64,000 bases of DNA from assembly GCA_039000515.1 (NCBI GenBank), contig JBCFYV010002255.1:23619963-23683962 (forward strand). The letters run 5' to 3'. A program made the translations under genes and the position numbers. This document shows, piece by piece, positions 47,560 through 57,685 of the stretch (its first letter is position 1; each line of letters starts with the position of its first letter). The stretch is from Timema cristinae. Its lineage: Eukaryota; Arthropoda; Insecta; Phasmatodea; Timematidae. The notes under the pieces were generated by a model, which saw nothing but the letters and a program-made list of their open reading frames with translations, was not told where the DNA came from and did not search any database.

Positions 47560-47960
47560 TGTTGAACCGCTTATTGTGAGGGTCGGCAGTTATAGCTTAA
47601 GGTTGCGTGTGGTTTATAATATGATCCGCTCTGCGGGTGCAGTCAAGACCTCAACACTCCCCTCCCCCTACTCCTCACGAGATGTGTGAATCGCGGTTAA
47701 GTGGGCCCGGGAGAGCGGAACCTGAATGGGGGTTAAGAGGGGGAGGGGGTGGCGGCGTTCTTTATTGATCCAACTCCTGACAGGTTAGGCGGGGACGAGC
47801 AGAACACGAGACGTGTGTCGCTTCAGCTGCGTACTGGATGCTCGCCGCGAGAATCCGTAAGCTCTGCATTCTTATAGGCCTTATTGCGTCTACACAGTCC
47901 GTATGCACTATCACGTGACCGTGCCAACCAATGAGATAGTTGGATACAATGCCCAATCAA
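47560..47960. other. GC-rich stretch, possible promoter or exon
   Basis: CG-rich patch with cacgtgac (near 47914), an accaatgag CCAAT box and a plus-strand ATG at about 47839, ATGCTCGCCGCGAGAATCC, followed by gtaagc, which could be a start codon and splice donor. Support is thin: no downstream exon was identified. Confidence 0.25.
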
Positions 47961-48951
47961 ACACTTCGAAAGGAAACTTTTTAGGGCTAGGCGCAGACAA
48001 TATTCCAGCTGAACAATATTTATTAACAAAAGTAATAAAACATCCAGGTTACATTTGAAAGGTAGGTTAAGTACAGTCACAAATAATATATTTAAAACGC
48101 GAGCTAGTTAGTTTAATTGCTATGAAAATACCATGGGTGCTTTCATTTCGATGCGCGAGCACGCTCACTTTCCATTCCTCAGCAGTCTTTCCAGAAAGTT
48201 AAAGTTGAGTCAACCCCTAGAGAGTGATAAGGACTCTGTAGACAGTGCAATCAGTGCAACCTTACGGATACGGAGTCTGTAGATGGGGCTTTTTACTCGC
48301 AATATGTCGCAGGGCGAGAAAATAACAATCAAGGCTGTAGCCTAGTGTTACATTTTAAAAGGAGAGAGGAGTGATTTGTGGGGGCACAGTCAGAGGACTG
48401 TTAGTTAGAGAACCAAGACAATTTATGAATATTAACTGGATCTAGAAGCCATTCGTTATTTTATTTTTGTAATCAAGGGTGACGGTTGATTTAATGATGA
48501 AAGTGGTCTTGCATATAATGTATCAAAACTATTTGTTGCTTTACCTTTTTTTTTCTGGTTGGTAAATTTAGGGGAACATTCGTAGTGGTTAGAGCCCCGC
48601 AAAAATGGTGTGACGCGATAAAGCGAAAAGTGCCATACAAAGATGGAATCAAGTACTTTCTCCTTTGATAGTTTCTAAACATGATTCACAATGTTTTTGG
48701 TAAGCGAAATAAAACGAAATTGTCTTGTTACATGAAATCTTCTTTTAAAACGAAATAACACCGCTTTTACAACACAAAATCTTTAAATAAACACGAAATT
48801 AAGAATAACTTAAGCAGTAATTTTGACAATGCGGTAATTTGATTAGTATTTTGTTGTAGTGTAAGCTAACATTAGGCTACAAAACTGTGAAATATTCAGA
48901 CAAACTTGCCAAAGGATTCTAAAGCAAATATATAAGGTTTCAATAATAAAT
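47961..48951. other. No gene seen
   Basis: Unassigned. Near 48590-48660 there is weak similarity to the interior of the 826-bp hAT-type element (ccatacaaaga words). Confidence 0.35.
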
Positions 48952-49209
48952 ACCCGCCTCGTTGGCGTAGTTGGCTAACGTGCTTGTCGTGTTGAGCTCG
49001 ACTGCTGAGGACGGGGAGATCGAGGTTCGAATCTCGGTCGGGTGAACTGTTTTGTTTTTTTCCTAAATGGTTTTCCATTCTCCCTCCACGCAAATGCGGG
49101 TTCACTTCCTCTAATTCAACCTTCCCAATTCCTAATCCATTAGTGTAATTAGTACTTAAAGAGTATAACCCGAATGGGTAGTACGACGCGGTGCTAAATA
49201 TTATTATTA
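48952..49209 (+). mobile_element. SINE-B, full length
   Basis: acccgcctcgttggcgtagt head to the shared tail and ATTATTAT. It has a 13-bp perfect target duplication TTCAATAATAAAT at 48939-48951 and 49210-49222. Confidence 0.93.
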
Positions 49210-49504
49210 TTCAATAATAAATTTAGTGTTATTTTACGCTAACATTTTAAATTATATTTAAACTTCATGGACAAATAAATATAGCACTTTTTTTTACCAG
49301 TCGCGTAGCTTTGCTTTTTGTCCCCCGAGGGGAAAGATGTCTGATCGTGTAAATCTCATATCTAACTCGCCCAGAGATACAAAAAAATATATATTTGTTT
49401 TCTATAAAGCTATTTTTTATATTAATTACCCTGCTCAAACTAACATAGTTTTTCCTTATTTACTCTTAATTAACCCTTCACCTTTGGACTTTAATATATT
49501 TGAG

Positions 49505-49545
49505 GTATTTAAAGTTCACTTTGTGAACCGACTGATTATCAGCAC
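49505..49545 (-). mobile_element. SINE-D tail fragment
   Basis: Reverse complement reads ataatcagtcggttcacaaa then gtgaactttaaat, the SINE-D 3' end. Confidence 0.6.
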
Positions 49546-49772
49546 GCGACTTATATACCGACTTAATTTTAATTGAAGTGTATTTTGACAGGTAATTTCT
49601 AAGCACTCAGCTTAGGCCTATATCGTCTTAATTTGAGTTGAAACCCATCTTAACCTAGGTCACCGCACACCCAGAACAAATGTTTATCAAACTGTACTAC
49701 GCATACCCGCAGGGGTGTGCAAAGGATTTCGGGTGATACATGACACATCATTGAGTTTTATTACATTTGTTA

Positions 49773-50049
49773 GGTGACCTGGTGGTCTAGGGGTAAGGTG
49801 TCAGACTTCTGTGCTGGCGGCTGGGGTTCAATCCTCGGTCCCGGCACAGATTTATCTGATTTCCAAACCTTCCTTCACCTCTGACAAGACATCTTGTGAA
49901 TGTGGGGAATGCTAGGCCTCCACCGTGGTTCGGATTCCACGTTAAACTGTAGGTCCTCCATTTCATCTCACAATCACCCTACCATTACACATTAGCGTAA
50001 GTGCGTATAACCCGAACGGGTAGTAAGACGCGGTGCTAATAATAATAAT
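49773..50049 (+). mobile_element. SINE-A, full length, short subfamily
   Basis: Complete copy with target duplication ATTACATTTGT (49760-49770 and 50050-50060; two extra bases before the head). Head variant tgctggcggctgg. Confidence 0.94.
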
Positions 50050-50276
50050 ATTACATTTGTCTGAAAATAGTAAGTCTGATAAACAAATTAACGTAGATTT
50101 CGACGTGATGTCACGGACTTTAATAGGCCTTTCTTTCCCTCTGTCCATTACCTTGCTTAGCCTACCACTGTAACTTAAACATCAAGATAAATAGTTTGTC
50201 AAGTTTGTCACGCACCTGAAGAACTGGAAAAACACAGAAAATTTTGCAAATCTATTAAATGTTGTTCTGATTGGTT

Positions 50277-50400
50277 TTTACTCTCCCTCAACTCTAATTA
50301 GGGTACACGTCCTCTTAATTCAAACTTTCTCATCCTTAACACATTAGCGTAATTAGTACATGTGCGTACACACCGAACGGGTTGTAAGACGTGATGGTAT
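50277..50400 (+). mobile_element. SINE-C 3' fragment
   Basis: tttttactctccctcaactc, cattagcgtaattagtacat and a tail caccgaacgggttgtaagac. Head lost. Confidence 0.6.
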
Positions 50401-50774
50401 TTTCTGACAAGAAAATATAGAATGATTTCGGTTACCCTACTGTGGGTGTTCATCAGATGGGGAGTGGATGCTGTGTGGAAACTTGGCAACGTTGTCCTGC
50501 GGCGCGTGTAGATGACATGTTTTAAACAATGCAAGCACGTGGAGTAAAATCATGTCAAGGGGCATTTCACTACTGTCAGCAATCGTCACATCCCCTTTCA
50601 ATGTTTCTCAACTTGTCTATCCTGTATCACAGTACATTCTTATCGCGGCACCAGTTTTTTTTTTATTATCTTACTGGCTCCATGAAAATATTTTTGTAAT
50701 AATTATATTTGCTCGATAGTGTTTTAGGCCTACATTGTTTAAATACCATACCTATTGCTTTAGTTTATACGTTT

Positions 50775-50946
50775 ATGTACTAAGTATGTTAATGGTTTTA
50801 GGAAGGCTACATTAAAGTAAGTGTGTCCGCATTTGCTAAGAGGGAGAGTGGAAAACCATTTTAGAAAAACAACCCTCAGTACACCCGACCGAGATTCGAA
50901 CCTGCAGGAGTGGCGCATTAAACTACACGGCCATCTAAGCGGGTAC
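50775..50946 (-). mobile_element. SINE-C copy, tail lost
   Basis: Minus strand with ggagagtggaaaaccatttt, cagtacacccgaccgagatt and cacggccatctaagcgggta, i.e. body and head. Confidence 0.65.
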
Positions 50947-51289
50947 TATATAGGCTACGATGGTCATTAAAGGCCTTATCCAAGAGATATGGCTGGATGA
51001 GGAAGGTTGGCCTAGAGCAGGCTCGTTTGGTCACAAGGGCCACATTGAACGTTTAAAATAATGAGGTGGCCACATTCAAAATTTACAATATTGTCACATT
51101 CTCAGTTAAAAAGAATTAAACATAAAACTCATTTAGGCTATTACAAAATACTAACTCTCGCCCTCAGGAATTTTTGCAGCATGTCAATATTGTAAAATAG
51201 CGTATTTCTACAAGTTTGACTGTTGTTCGCCGCACATTAGCATGGCTTGGACCGATAGTTTGACATGTCTGGTTTTTGTACGTCTCACG

Positions 51290-51828
51290 AACAACTTAGC
51301 GTTCACGTAAAGAAACTAGTGTGTGATCCAAGAGCGCCCGCGGGGTTTTTCTTCGGGGAACCGATGGGTCTGGTGGGCTGAGGGTATGGAAATCAATTAA
51401 ATTGAAGTCCCATAAAATTTTTTTTAAGGCAATCCTTGTCTCCTGAAAATAAGACACAACATAAGAAAAATGTTTCAAATTTATCCAAATTCGTGGGTGG
51501 ACACTTGACCTCGACGATTTGAATGGCGAATGCTGTCGGAATTGCTTGTGCATGCGCCAAATTAACCCTAAAGAAGTATCACGGGGGTTGGGGGAATTGC
51601 CCCCTTAGCCCTCCCCTGCGGGCTCCCCTGGTGTGATCAGGATTCACATAACTTAACGTAACAACTCTAGCAAAACACAGCCATTGAATATGGACTGTTT
51701 GAAAATAAATTGTTCACTAAAATTAAACCCAAGTATTTAGGGCTCATTAGGTTACAAGTAGGCCTACTTGCAATATAAGCTTACAGTTCTGGATCACATT
51801 CTCCCCTAACCTAACCTAACATTAACAT
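51290..51828 (+). repeat. Dispersed repeat, copy interrupted by an insertion
   Basis: Two halves, 51290-51328 and 51631-51828, together match 16085-16405. The split falls exactly at GTGTGATC, duplicated on both sides of the inserted element. Confidence 0.75.
51329..51630. mobile_element. 302-bp hAT-type MITE, proven by an empty site
   Basis: The left end CAAGAGCGCCCGCGGGG and inverted right end CAGGGGAGCCCGCAGGGG agree at about 13 of 17 bases. A perfect 8-bp target duplication GTGTGATC flanks it (51321-51328 and 51631-51638). The related repeat at 16085-16405 carries this site once without the insertion. No coding capacity. Confidence 0.92.
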
Positions 51829-52274
51829 GCTCTTTATTACACAAGAGGACCTTATGTCCCTGTATTTGTCGTTCTGCCCCTTACAGCCCCCTCCTCCCTT
51901 GAGTCTGGATTCCAGCTTCCATCCCGTACTCTCCTCCTAGCCTTCATCCCCTTCTCTTACCATACCCGCCAATCGCTCCTCTCCGCTCCCCCAGCCTTGA
52001 TCTGCACAACTTCCAGTCCCCATCCTGTACTCTTACCTCCTTTAAGCCATACGACTTCCTGTATCCATCCTGAGCAAGAGGTAGTCTGGCTCGATCATGA
52101 CCGTGTTGATCCAACCCATCCTCTTACCAGCCGGTCCTTAAACCTTGACAGCTTAGATCTTGTACCTTAAACGTTATTTCCTTCCTGCTTACCACACCCC
52201 TCAAACTATTCTGAAACGGTACGAAATAATTATGCATCACTCTCCACCCGACACCTTAAACGTCGAGACCATTC

Positions 52275-52427
52275 ATCGGTTGACTGAAGGGGGATTTTCA
52301 TGAATTGTTTTCCACTCTCACTCCACGAAAAATCGGTTGCAGTTCCTCTAAATCCAACCTTACTCATCCCTAAACACATTAGCGTAGTTAGTATATAGGC
52401 GTATAACGTGAACGTTAAGCTGATCGT
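52275..52427 (+). mobile_element. SINE-C 3' part
   Basis: ggttgactgaagggggattt, cactctcactccacg, cattagcgtagttagtatat and a broken tail (gtataacgtgaacgtt). Confidence 0.6.
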
Positions 52428-52659
52428 GATCCTGACACTGGTTTGGAAGGGGAGTGAGAAATCTAATACTACGTTCAGACGGGGCGGAATCCGTGCGGAT
52501 TATTAAAGAAAAGTTAAATAAAACATCGCTAATATCCACAAAACCAAAACCTTGACATTTTTATTACAGATAGTACCAAGGGCCGGGTAGACGCGGGCCT
52601 ACTGTTCTTATCTAATAAAAAATAATATATGTGAAAATAGCTAATAAATATCTGTAATA

Positions 52660-52842
52660 AAGAGCAACCCTACCAAGTACGCCCCCCCTCCCCCCAATGA
52701 ACCCCCGGCGTTGGCGAATAATTCCACCAATTCCGTCCAAGCCGTTTTTTTTTATCTCGTTGGAATATTCTTCACATTCAATGTCCCGTATGGCAGGCCA
52801 TTTCTTCACCTCGTCAACAAAAAGTTCTATATCGAAACGCTC
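52660..52842 (-). pseudogene. MADF-domain fragment with frameshift
   Basis: On the minus strand the frame IERFDIELFVDEVKKWPAI then EEYSNEI is followed, after one extra A in a run of nine, by KKTAWTELVELFANAGG. Together these give a MADF (Adf-1 type) DNA-binding domain with its conserved KxxPxI and AW positions. MADF proteins serve as transcription factors or as the second protein of PIF/Harbinger transposons. A possible splice acceptor (attatag) precedes ERFD. The frameshift in a homopolymer may be a true mutation or a sequence error. A GC-rich phrase gttcagacggggcggaatcc at 52474 may be a transposon end. Confidence 0.5.
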
Positions 52843-55800
52843 TATAATTCACTCCTATGACTACGTCCAAACCTCGCCGAATCCGCTTGTCAACTGAACT
52901 CGAGCCGCGCGGAAGACGTGCGGTATCGAGTTCTGGAGGTCGGTCAGTGGCTCCATCCGCGCGGACGAGCTCTAAAGTGATAAATCGCATGGGAACTCCT
53001 CCCATTTCTCGGTAACTTTCTGGCAGCCCAATACATTGCAAGAACGTTTGCCTTCCAGTGCCGGTTTGATGTTGATTGTAAACAGTGGTGTACTGTATAG
53101 TCTTATCATAGATGAGCAATTTTTATTATTACGAAGTCAATAATCTGTGGTGGTTGTTTTACAGTTAAATAAATAATCTTCGACGTTTGATCCATAATGG
53201 AAAAATCGATAGATAGAAAGCCATACTTCGATGTTCAACAAATTTAATGTTCTTTTGGGTTTTACTAATTTCTACCCTTTTTAGCCAGAACCTCGATCCC
53301 TAAAATATAGTTTTTAATTCATGGTAATCTTTTGTAGCGCTTACCAATACTTATACATCCCAAGTGTAAACATATGTGATCTGGGAGGTCCACGTGCGGT
53401 TCTTTCATCTTGGTAGACAACGTGTAGTAGACAAATAAATGGTTTGAATCAGGAATTATGTATGAAAGTGGTTCTATCAGTGGCCTAGTAAAACATTCAA
53501 CAGGGTTGGTAAACTATACTCGTTTGTGTGTGAACCTGCCACAATATCAACCTAATTTTCTAAATACATATTAATATATTTACTATAATTCTATATTCAT
53601 TTAATACGCCCTTTGGGTCAGCCCTTATGCTGATCACAATGTGTGGTGCTTGTTTGAACTTAATTGTACCCTTTTGCGTCTACAATTTAGTATTTCCAGG
53701 TAGAGGTGCGCATCGCATCATATTGCTAGCGCAACATTTCCTTTGAACATTTCGGGGTTGTCCTCATTTATTTAAATTAAATCAGAATATCGCCTTATTA
53801 TTGAAGGATAGATTCAAGACAATAAACCTAAGCCTCCGATCGTAGGTGGTAGGAGGATTCAATCGATATTCGCCAGAAAAACGTATTCGCTGGATACACG
53901 TAAATATTTACTGATCATCCTGTATATTAAATTCACTTATATTAAGTGTTGTATTGGAAGGAATATTTTACTAAAAAATGTAATGCATATAAATACGTAA
54001 TAAAAGTCAAGTTTTCAGTTCTTAAGGTGTATGTATAGCTTTCTTCGGTATTACGTATTCCCAAAACAAATGTTTGATAAGTTGGTTGGAGCATTACAAG
54101 TTTAGGTGTTCTATTCGGGAACATTACAATATTTAAATAATAAACGTTGATAGGGAATTTATCATAATATGAACTCTTATAAAAGAGGATACTTGAATGT
54201 TGGAAAGACCTCGTGTGAATGTAGAAACATATCAGTTTTTTTACATAACATTACCAAAATACATTATTATTAACAATGGACACGCCAAGAATTGAGACAT
54301 ATCAATACAAAAATTATTCTTTGTTTTGCTTTTTTCACTAATTAATAAACTAGATTGTGCCTTAAATTGCCTTCTTCGCCATCATTTTACTCTCATTATA
54401 GTCATTAAAAATAGCCCCCAAAACAAAATAATTGATTTTAACAATATTACCCATCCCAACTTAACCTGAAGTATTTTTTTACGCGTGTAAGACTAGGTTT
54501 TGTTAGATTGGAATTTTTGTTTAATTATAAACATGTTGTGTACTAAAATACCTTCCTTATTCGAGGTAATCTTTGTCTTATTCCATTCCTATTCCTTTAA
54601 CTTCATTTCTCAGTATTTTACACAATTACCGATATATGCCTGTTTGCTTCGTATTATTTTATTAGAAGTTTTAAGACAATATGATTAAAAGATAATTATA
54701 AATATGCAAGAATTGGGTTTGCTATGAAAAAACTAAAGTGTACTTAATTAATTTACGAACACACCGGTATGTTTATGTGGATGGACATCATTCTACTAGC
54801 TGTGGCTTTAGTACACTTTTAACTGTCTAATGTACTAGAAAACTACAAATTAATATTAATGCTATTCTTGGTGTGTTGACGGTGAATATTAATTCAATGG
54901 GTAGTGTAATATATACGAACAAAAGTTTTTCACATATTCACACAAACTCACTATCTTCAGGAATAATTTTATAAGTGGTTCTTTTTGTATGTTTGACACC
55001 CCGGGCATTTGGCCTTACCCATCCCCTCAAGTCTCCAAAACCGCAAACGATATCGATAAAAGCCCTACCATCCCGCCATTTCTAAATGAAAGTACAGCTA
55101 TAATATAAAGCACTGAATATGTGTTTAGTATATTAAATTTTAAGACCAGGCCTACGACACAATGCCCCCCCTCCCCCCATTTAATATCTGGGTACGCCAC
55201 CGTTATGTAGAGTGATTAATAGTTAAATATATTGGCTACAGCTTACAGTTATTTTTGTCCACCGCGTCTTAATACCCTTTCGGGCTATAAACAAAGCCAC
55301 ACTATTAAAATAAATACAATTTTGTCTTGTACAGCTCTGTTACAGTATTTAATACACAAAACAATTACAAACCTCTATGACTCAAATAATAAAAAGGGCG
55401 AGATGAACTGGAATTTCCTCTAACTATTTTATAATGGCGCACGAATGTACTGGCAAAAAAGTATATAAACGTATATAAAGTTTATTGCTAAAAATGTGTC
55501 AACAACTGTTGGATAACCTAAAAAATACTACACTAAATACAATTTGTATGGTTTTGTTTAACTACCGATACATTTGCACTCCATCAAAACTGTTAAAACA
55601 TACAAATGAGTCATACAAATCTTTGTGAATTAAAATCACTCACCGTCATGCGCCCCCCCCCCCCCCTTTTCCTCGCCAAGGTAGACGAAAGGGTAGGGTG
55701 CAGCTATGAGTCACTTATTGACTCACCAAGTGAAACAGTGTCGGTAGAGTTGGAAATACGAAATAAGTTTGCTCTCAAAAGCGGCGCTAACAACAGCAAA

Positions 55801-56589
55801 ACTAACTTTAAGGTGGAGATGTAGGGAACGGGAGGAAAGGGGTTTTGATCATTTTGATAACAAAACATTTTTTATCAGACCAAAATAAACAAATATTTAT
55901 GTAGTAGATACATAGAGTTTAACTTTCTTCTTATGTTGACTTCATCAGTTCTTGAATACTCAAGAGCATATCGGTGCTAGATGAGAAACTTTTTAAAAGA
56001 AGAGAAAAAGTTGTCATTAAATTCCAGGACATCCTTGACAGATATTCAACAACTGTTGAGGTCACATCATGTGAAGAAAATTAAACTCTTATGATTCTAC
56101 TGAAGAATTATTTGTTTTATTTTGACCAACCAGAGTTTTGATATAAATTCTGCAAAAACACTGAACTTTTCTCGCATCTTCTGCATACCTACCCAAAGGG
56201 GAGCACCTACCGGAGCGTTGAAACGCGTTACCGAGTCCATAAATCCCCGATTATCTAAGAATGAGTCTGTTATTTCAAAATATGGCTCACACCAAAATTG
56301 AAATGACTCAAATACACCCCGAGATGATAACGTATAATAAGATAATAGTAACTCTAATACATAAATAATTATTGCATACTTTGACGTTACGTCATGGACA
56401 TTTTATAAGCCTTTCTTGCCTTAATCACAGCTTTGTTTAACTTACCACCAAATCTTCATCGTTTGTGCTTTACAAGATAGCAAGTAACATATTTGTTTGT
56501 TTGGATTTTTACTAAAAGCTTTAAGGGGTACGCGACTGGTGAAAGGTAGGAAAAATACTTATCCACTGTGATAGGCACATTTTATTTTA
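52843..56589. other. Long stretch without a recognised gene
   Basis: 52843-53120 is CG-rich and may belong to the same element as the MADF piece. 53120-55250 is AT-rich and unassigned. At 55140-55204 a reversed hAT-like end (gggtacgccaccg next to a C-rich run) stands alone. 55258-55290 holds a SINE tail piece (caccgcgtcttaataccctt). 15 C lie at about 55652-55666. Confidence 0.4.
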
Positions 56590-56623
56590 GCACCGTGTTT
56601 TACTACCTGTTCGGATTGTACGT

Positions 56624-56625
<2 letters not shown>
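56590..56625 (-). mobile_element. Older SINE tail fragment
   Basis: agcaccgtgttttactacct gttcggattgtacg is a diverged reversed tail; a younger SINE-A inserted directly beside it. Confidence 0.6.
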
Positions 56626-56627
<2 letters not shown>

Positions 56628-56675
<48 letters not shown>

Positions 56676-56942
56676 GCACCGCGTCTTACTACCCGTTCGG
56701 GTTATACGCACTTACGCTAATGTGTAATGGGTAGGGTGATTGTGAATTGAAATGAAGGACCTACAGTTTAACGTGGAATCCGAACCACGGTGGAGGCCTG
56801 GCATTCCCCACATTCACAAGATAACTTGTCAGAGGTAAAAGGAAGGGTTTGGAAATCAGATAAATCTGTGCCGGGACCGAGGATTGAACCCCGGCTGCCA
56901 GCACAGAAGTCTGACACCTTACCCCTAGACCACCAGGTCACC
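56628..56942 (-). mobile_element. SINE-A, full length with long TTA tract
   Basis: Minus strand, with about 15 TTA units, then the standard tail, short-type body and reversed GGTGACC. TGTACGT flanks it on both sides as a short target duplication, placed inside the older tail fragment. Confidence 0.92.
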
Positions 56943-57311
56943 GCTGTACGTCTAGTAAAAGGTTAAAAATTACACGTTTTTAAGTTTTGTAATTTAATTT
57001 TTTTATGACTTGCACGATCTAAGATAAAAGTAAATAGTGAGAAACAAAAAACAAGTAAAGTTACTTTGAATAAAATCACAACATAATATTATAAGATTGA
57101 GGATATTTTTTAGTGGTTTTTAAAATCCAGAACTTTAATTTACATTAAGAAATACAGCACTGGGAAGATATTCCCACAGAGTTTTGTAAAATATCTATGT
57201 AAAAACAATATTACTTTACTGTATTCTCAAAGTGTGACGTCCATCGTCTTTCCGTCGCAACCAACTCGCGGATGTATCGCCTTGTTTGGGCAGGGTTCCT
57301 ACGCTCTGGAA

Positions 57312-57391
57312 AGTCAGGGAAAGTCAGGGAAAAAAATAATAGTCAGGGAAAGTCAGGGAAGCTTTAAAAAGGTCAGGGAAAGTCAGGGAAA
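57312..57391 (+). promoter_or_regulatory. Left subterminal GTCAGGGAA repeats
   Basis: Six direct copies of GTCAGGGAA in three pairs. They are probable transposase binding sites by analogy with subterminal repeats in hAT elements; inferred only. Confidence 0.6.
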
Positions 57392-57685
57392 TGACAATTC
57401 ATGTCTTCATGTCACACTTAGAAAAAACAAAGAAAATATTTTTTCTATTTACTGCGTCATAAGCCACTGCCCCAATGAAGAAAGCTGAGGGGCACTTACC
57501 ATGCTCAAACTTGCCCTAACACAAGTTTTGGTAGCATTTTATTTCAGAATGTGAACGCAGAGGTCTCCTAGCCTGCACATGACAATTCTTTTAACTTTAG
57601 TGATCACTTGTTTTTGTTCTTGTTCAAGGTTTGTCATCGTTATAGTTTGATACAGTGCACCAGGACTGATTAGACTACACCAGCA

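Noticed and set aside
55140..55204. Transposon end near gggtacgccaccg
   Set aside because: Resembles a hAT terminus next to a C run, but no partner end was found upstream.
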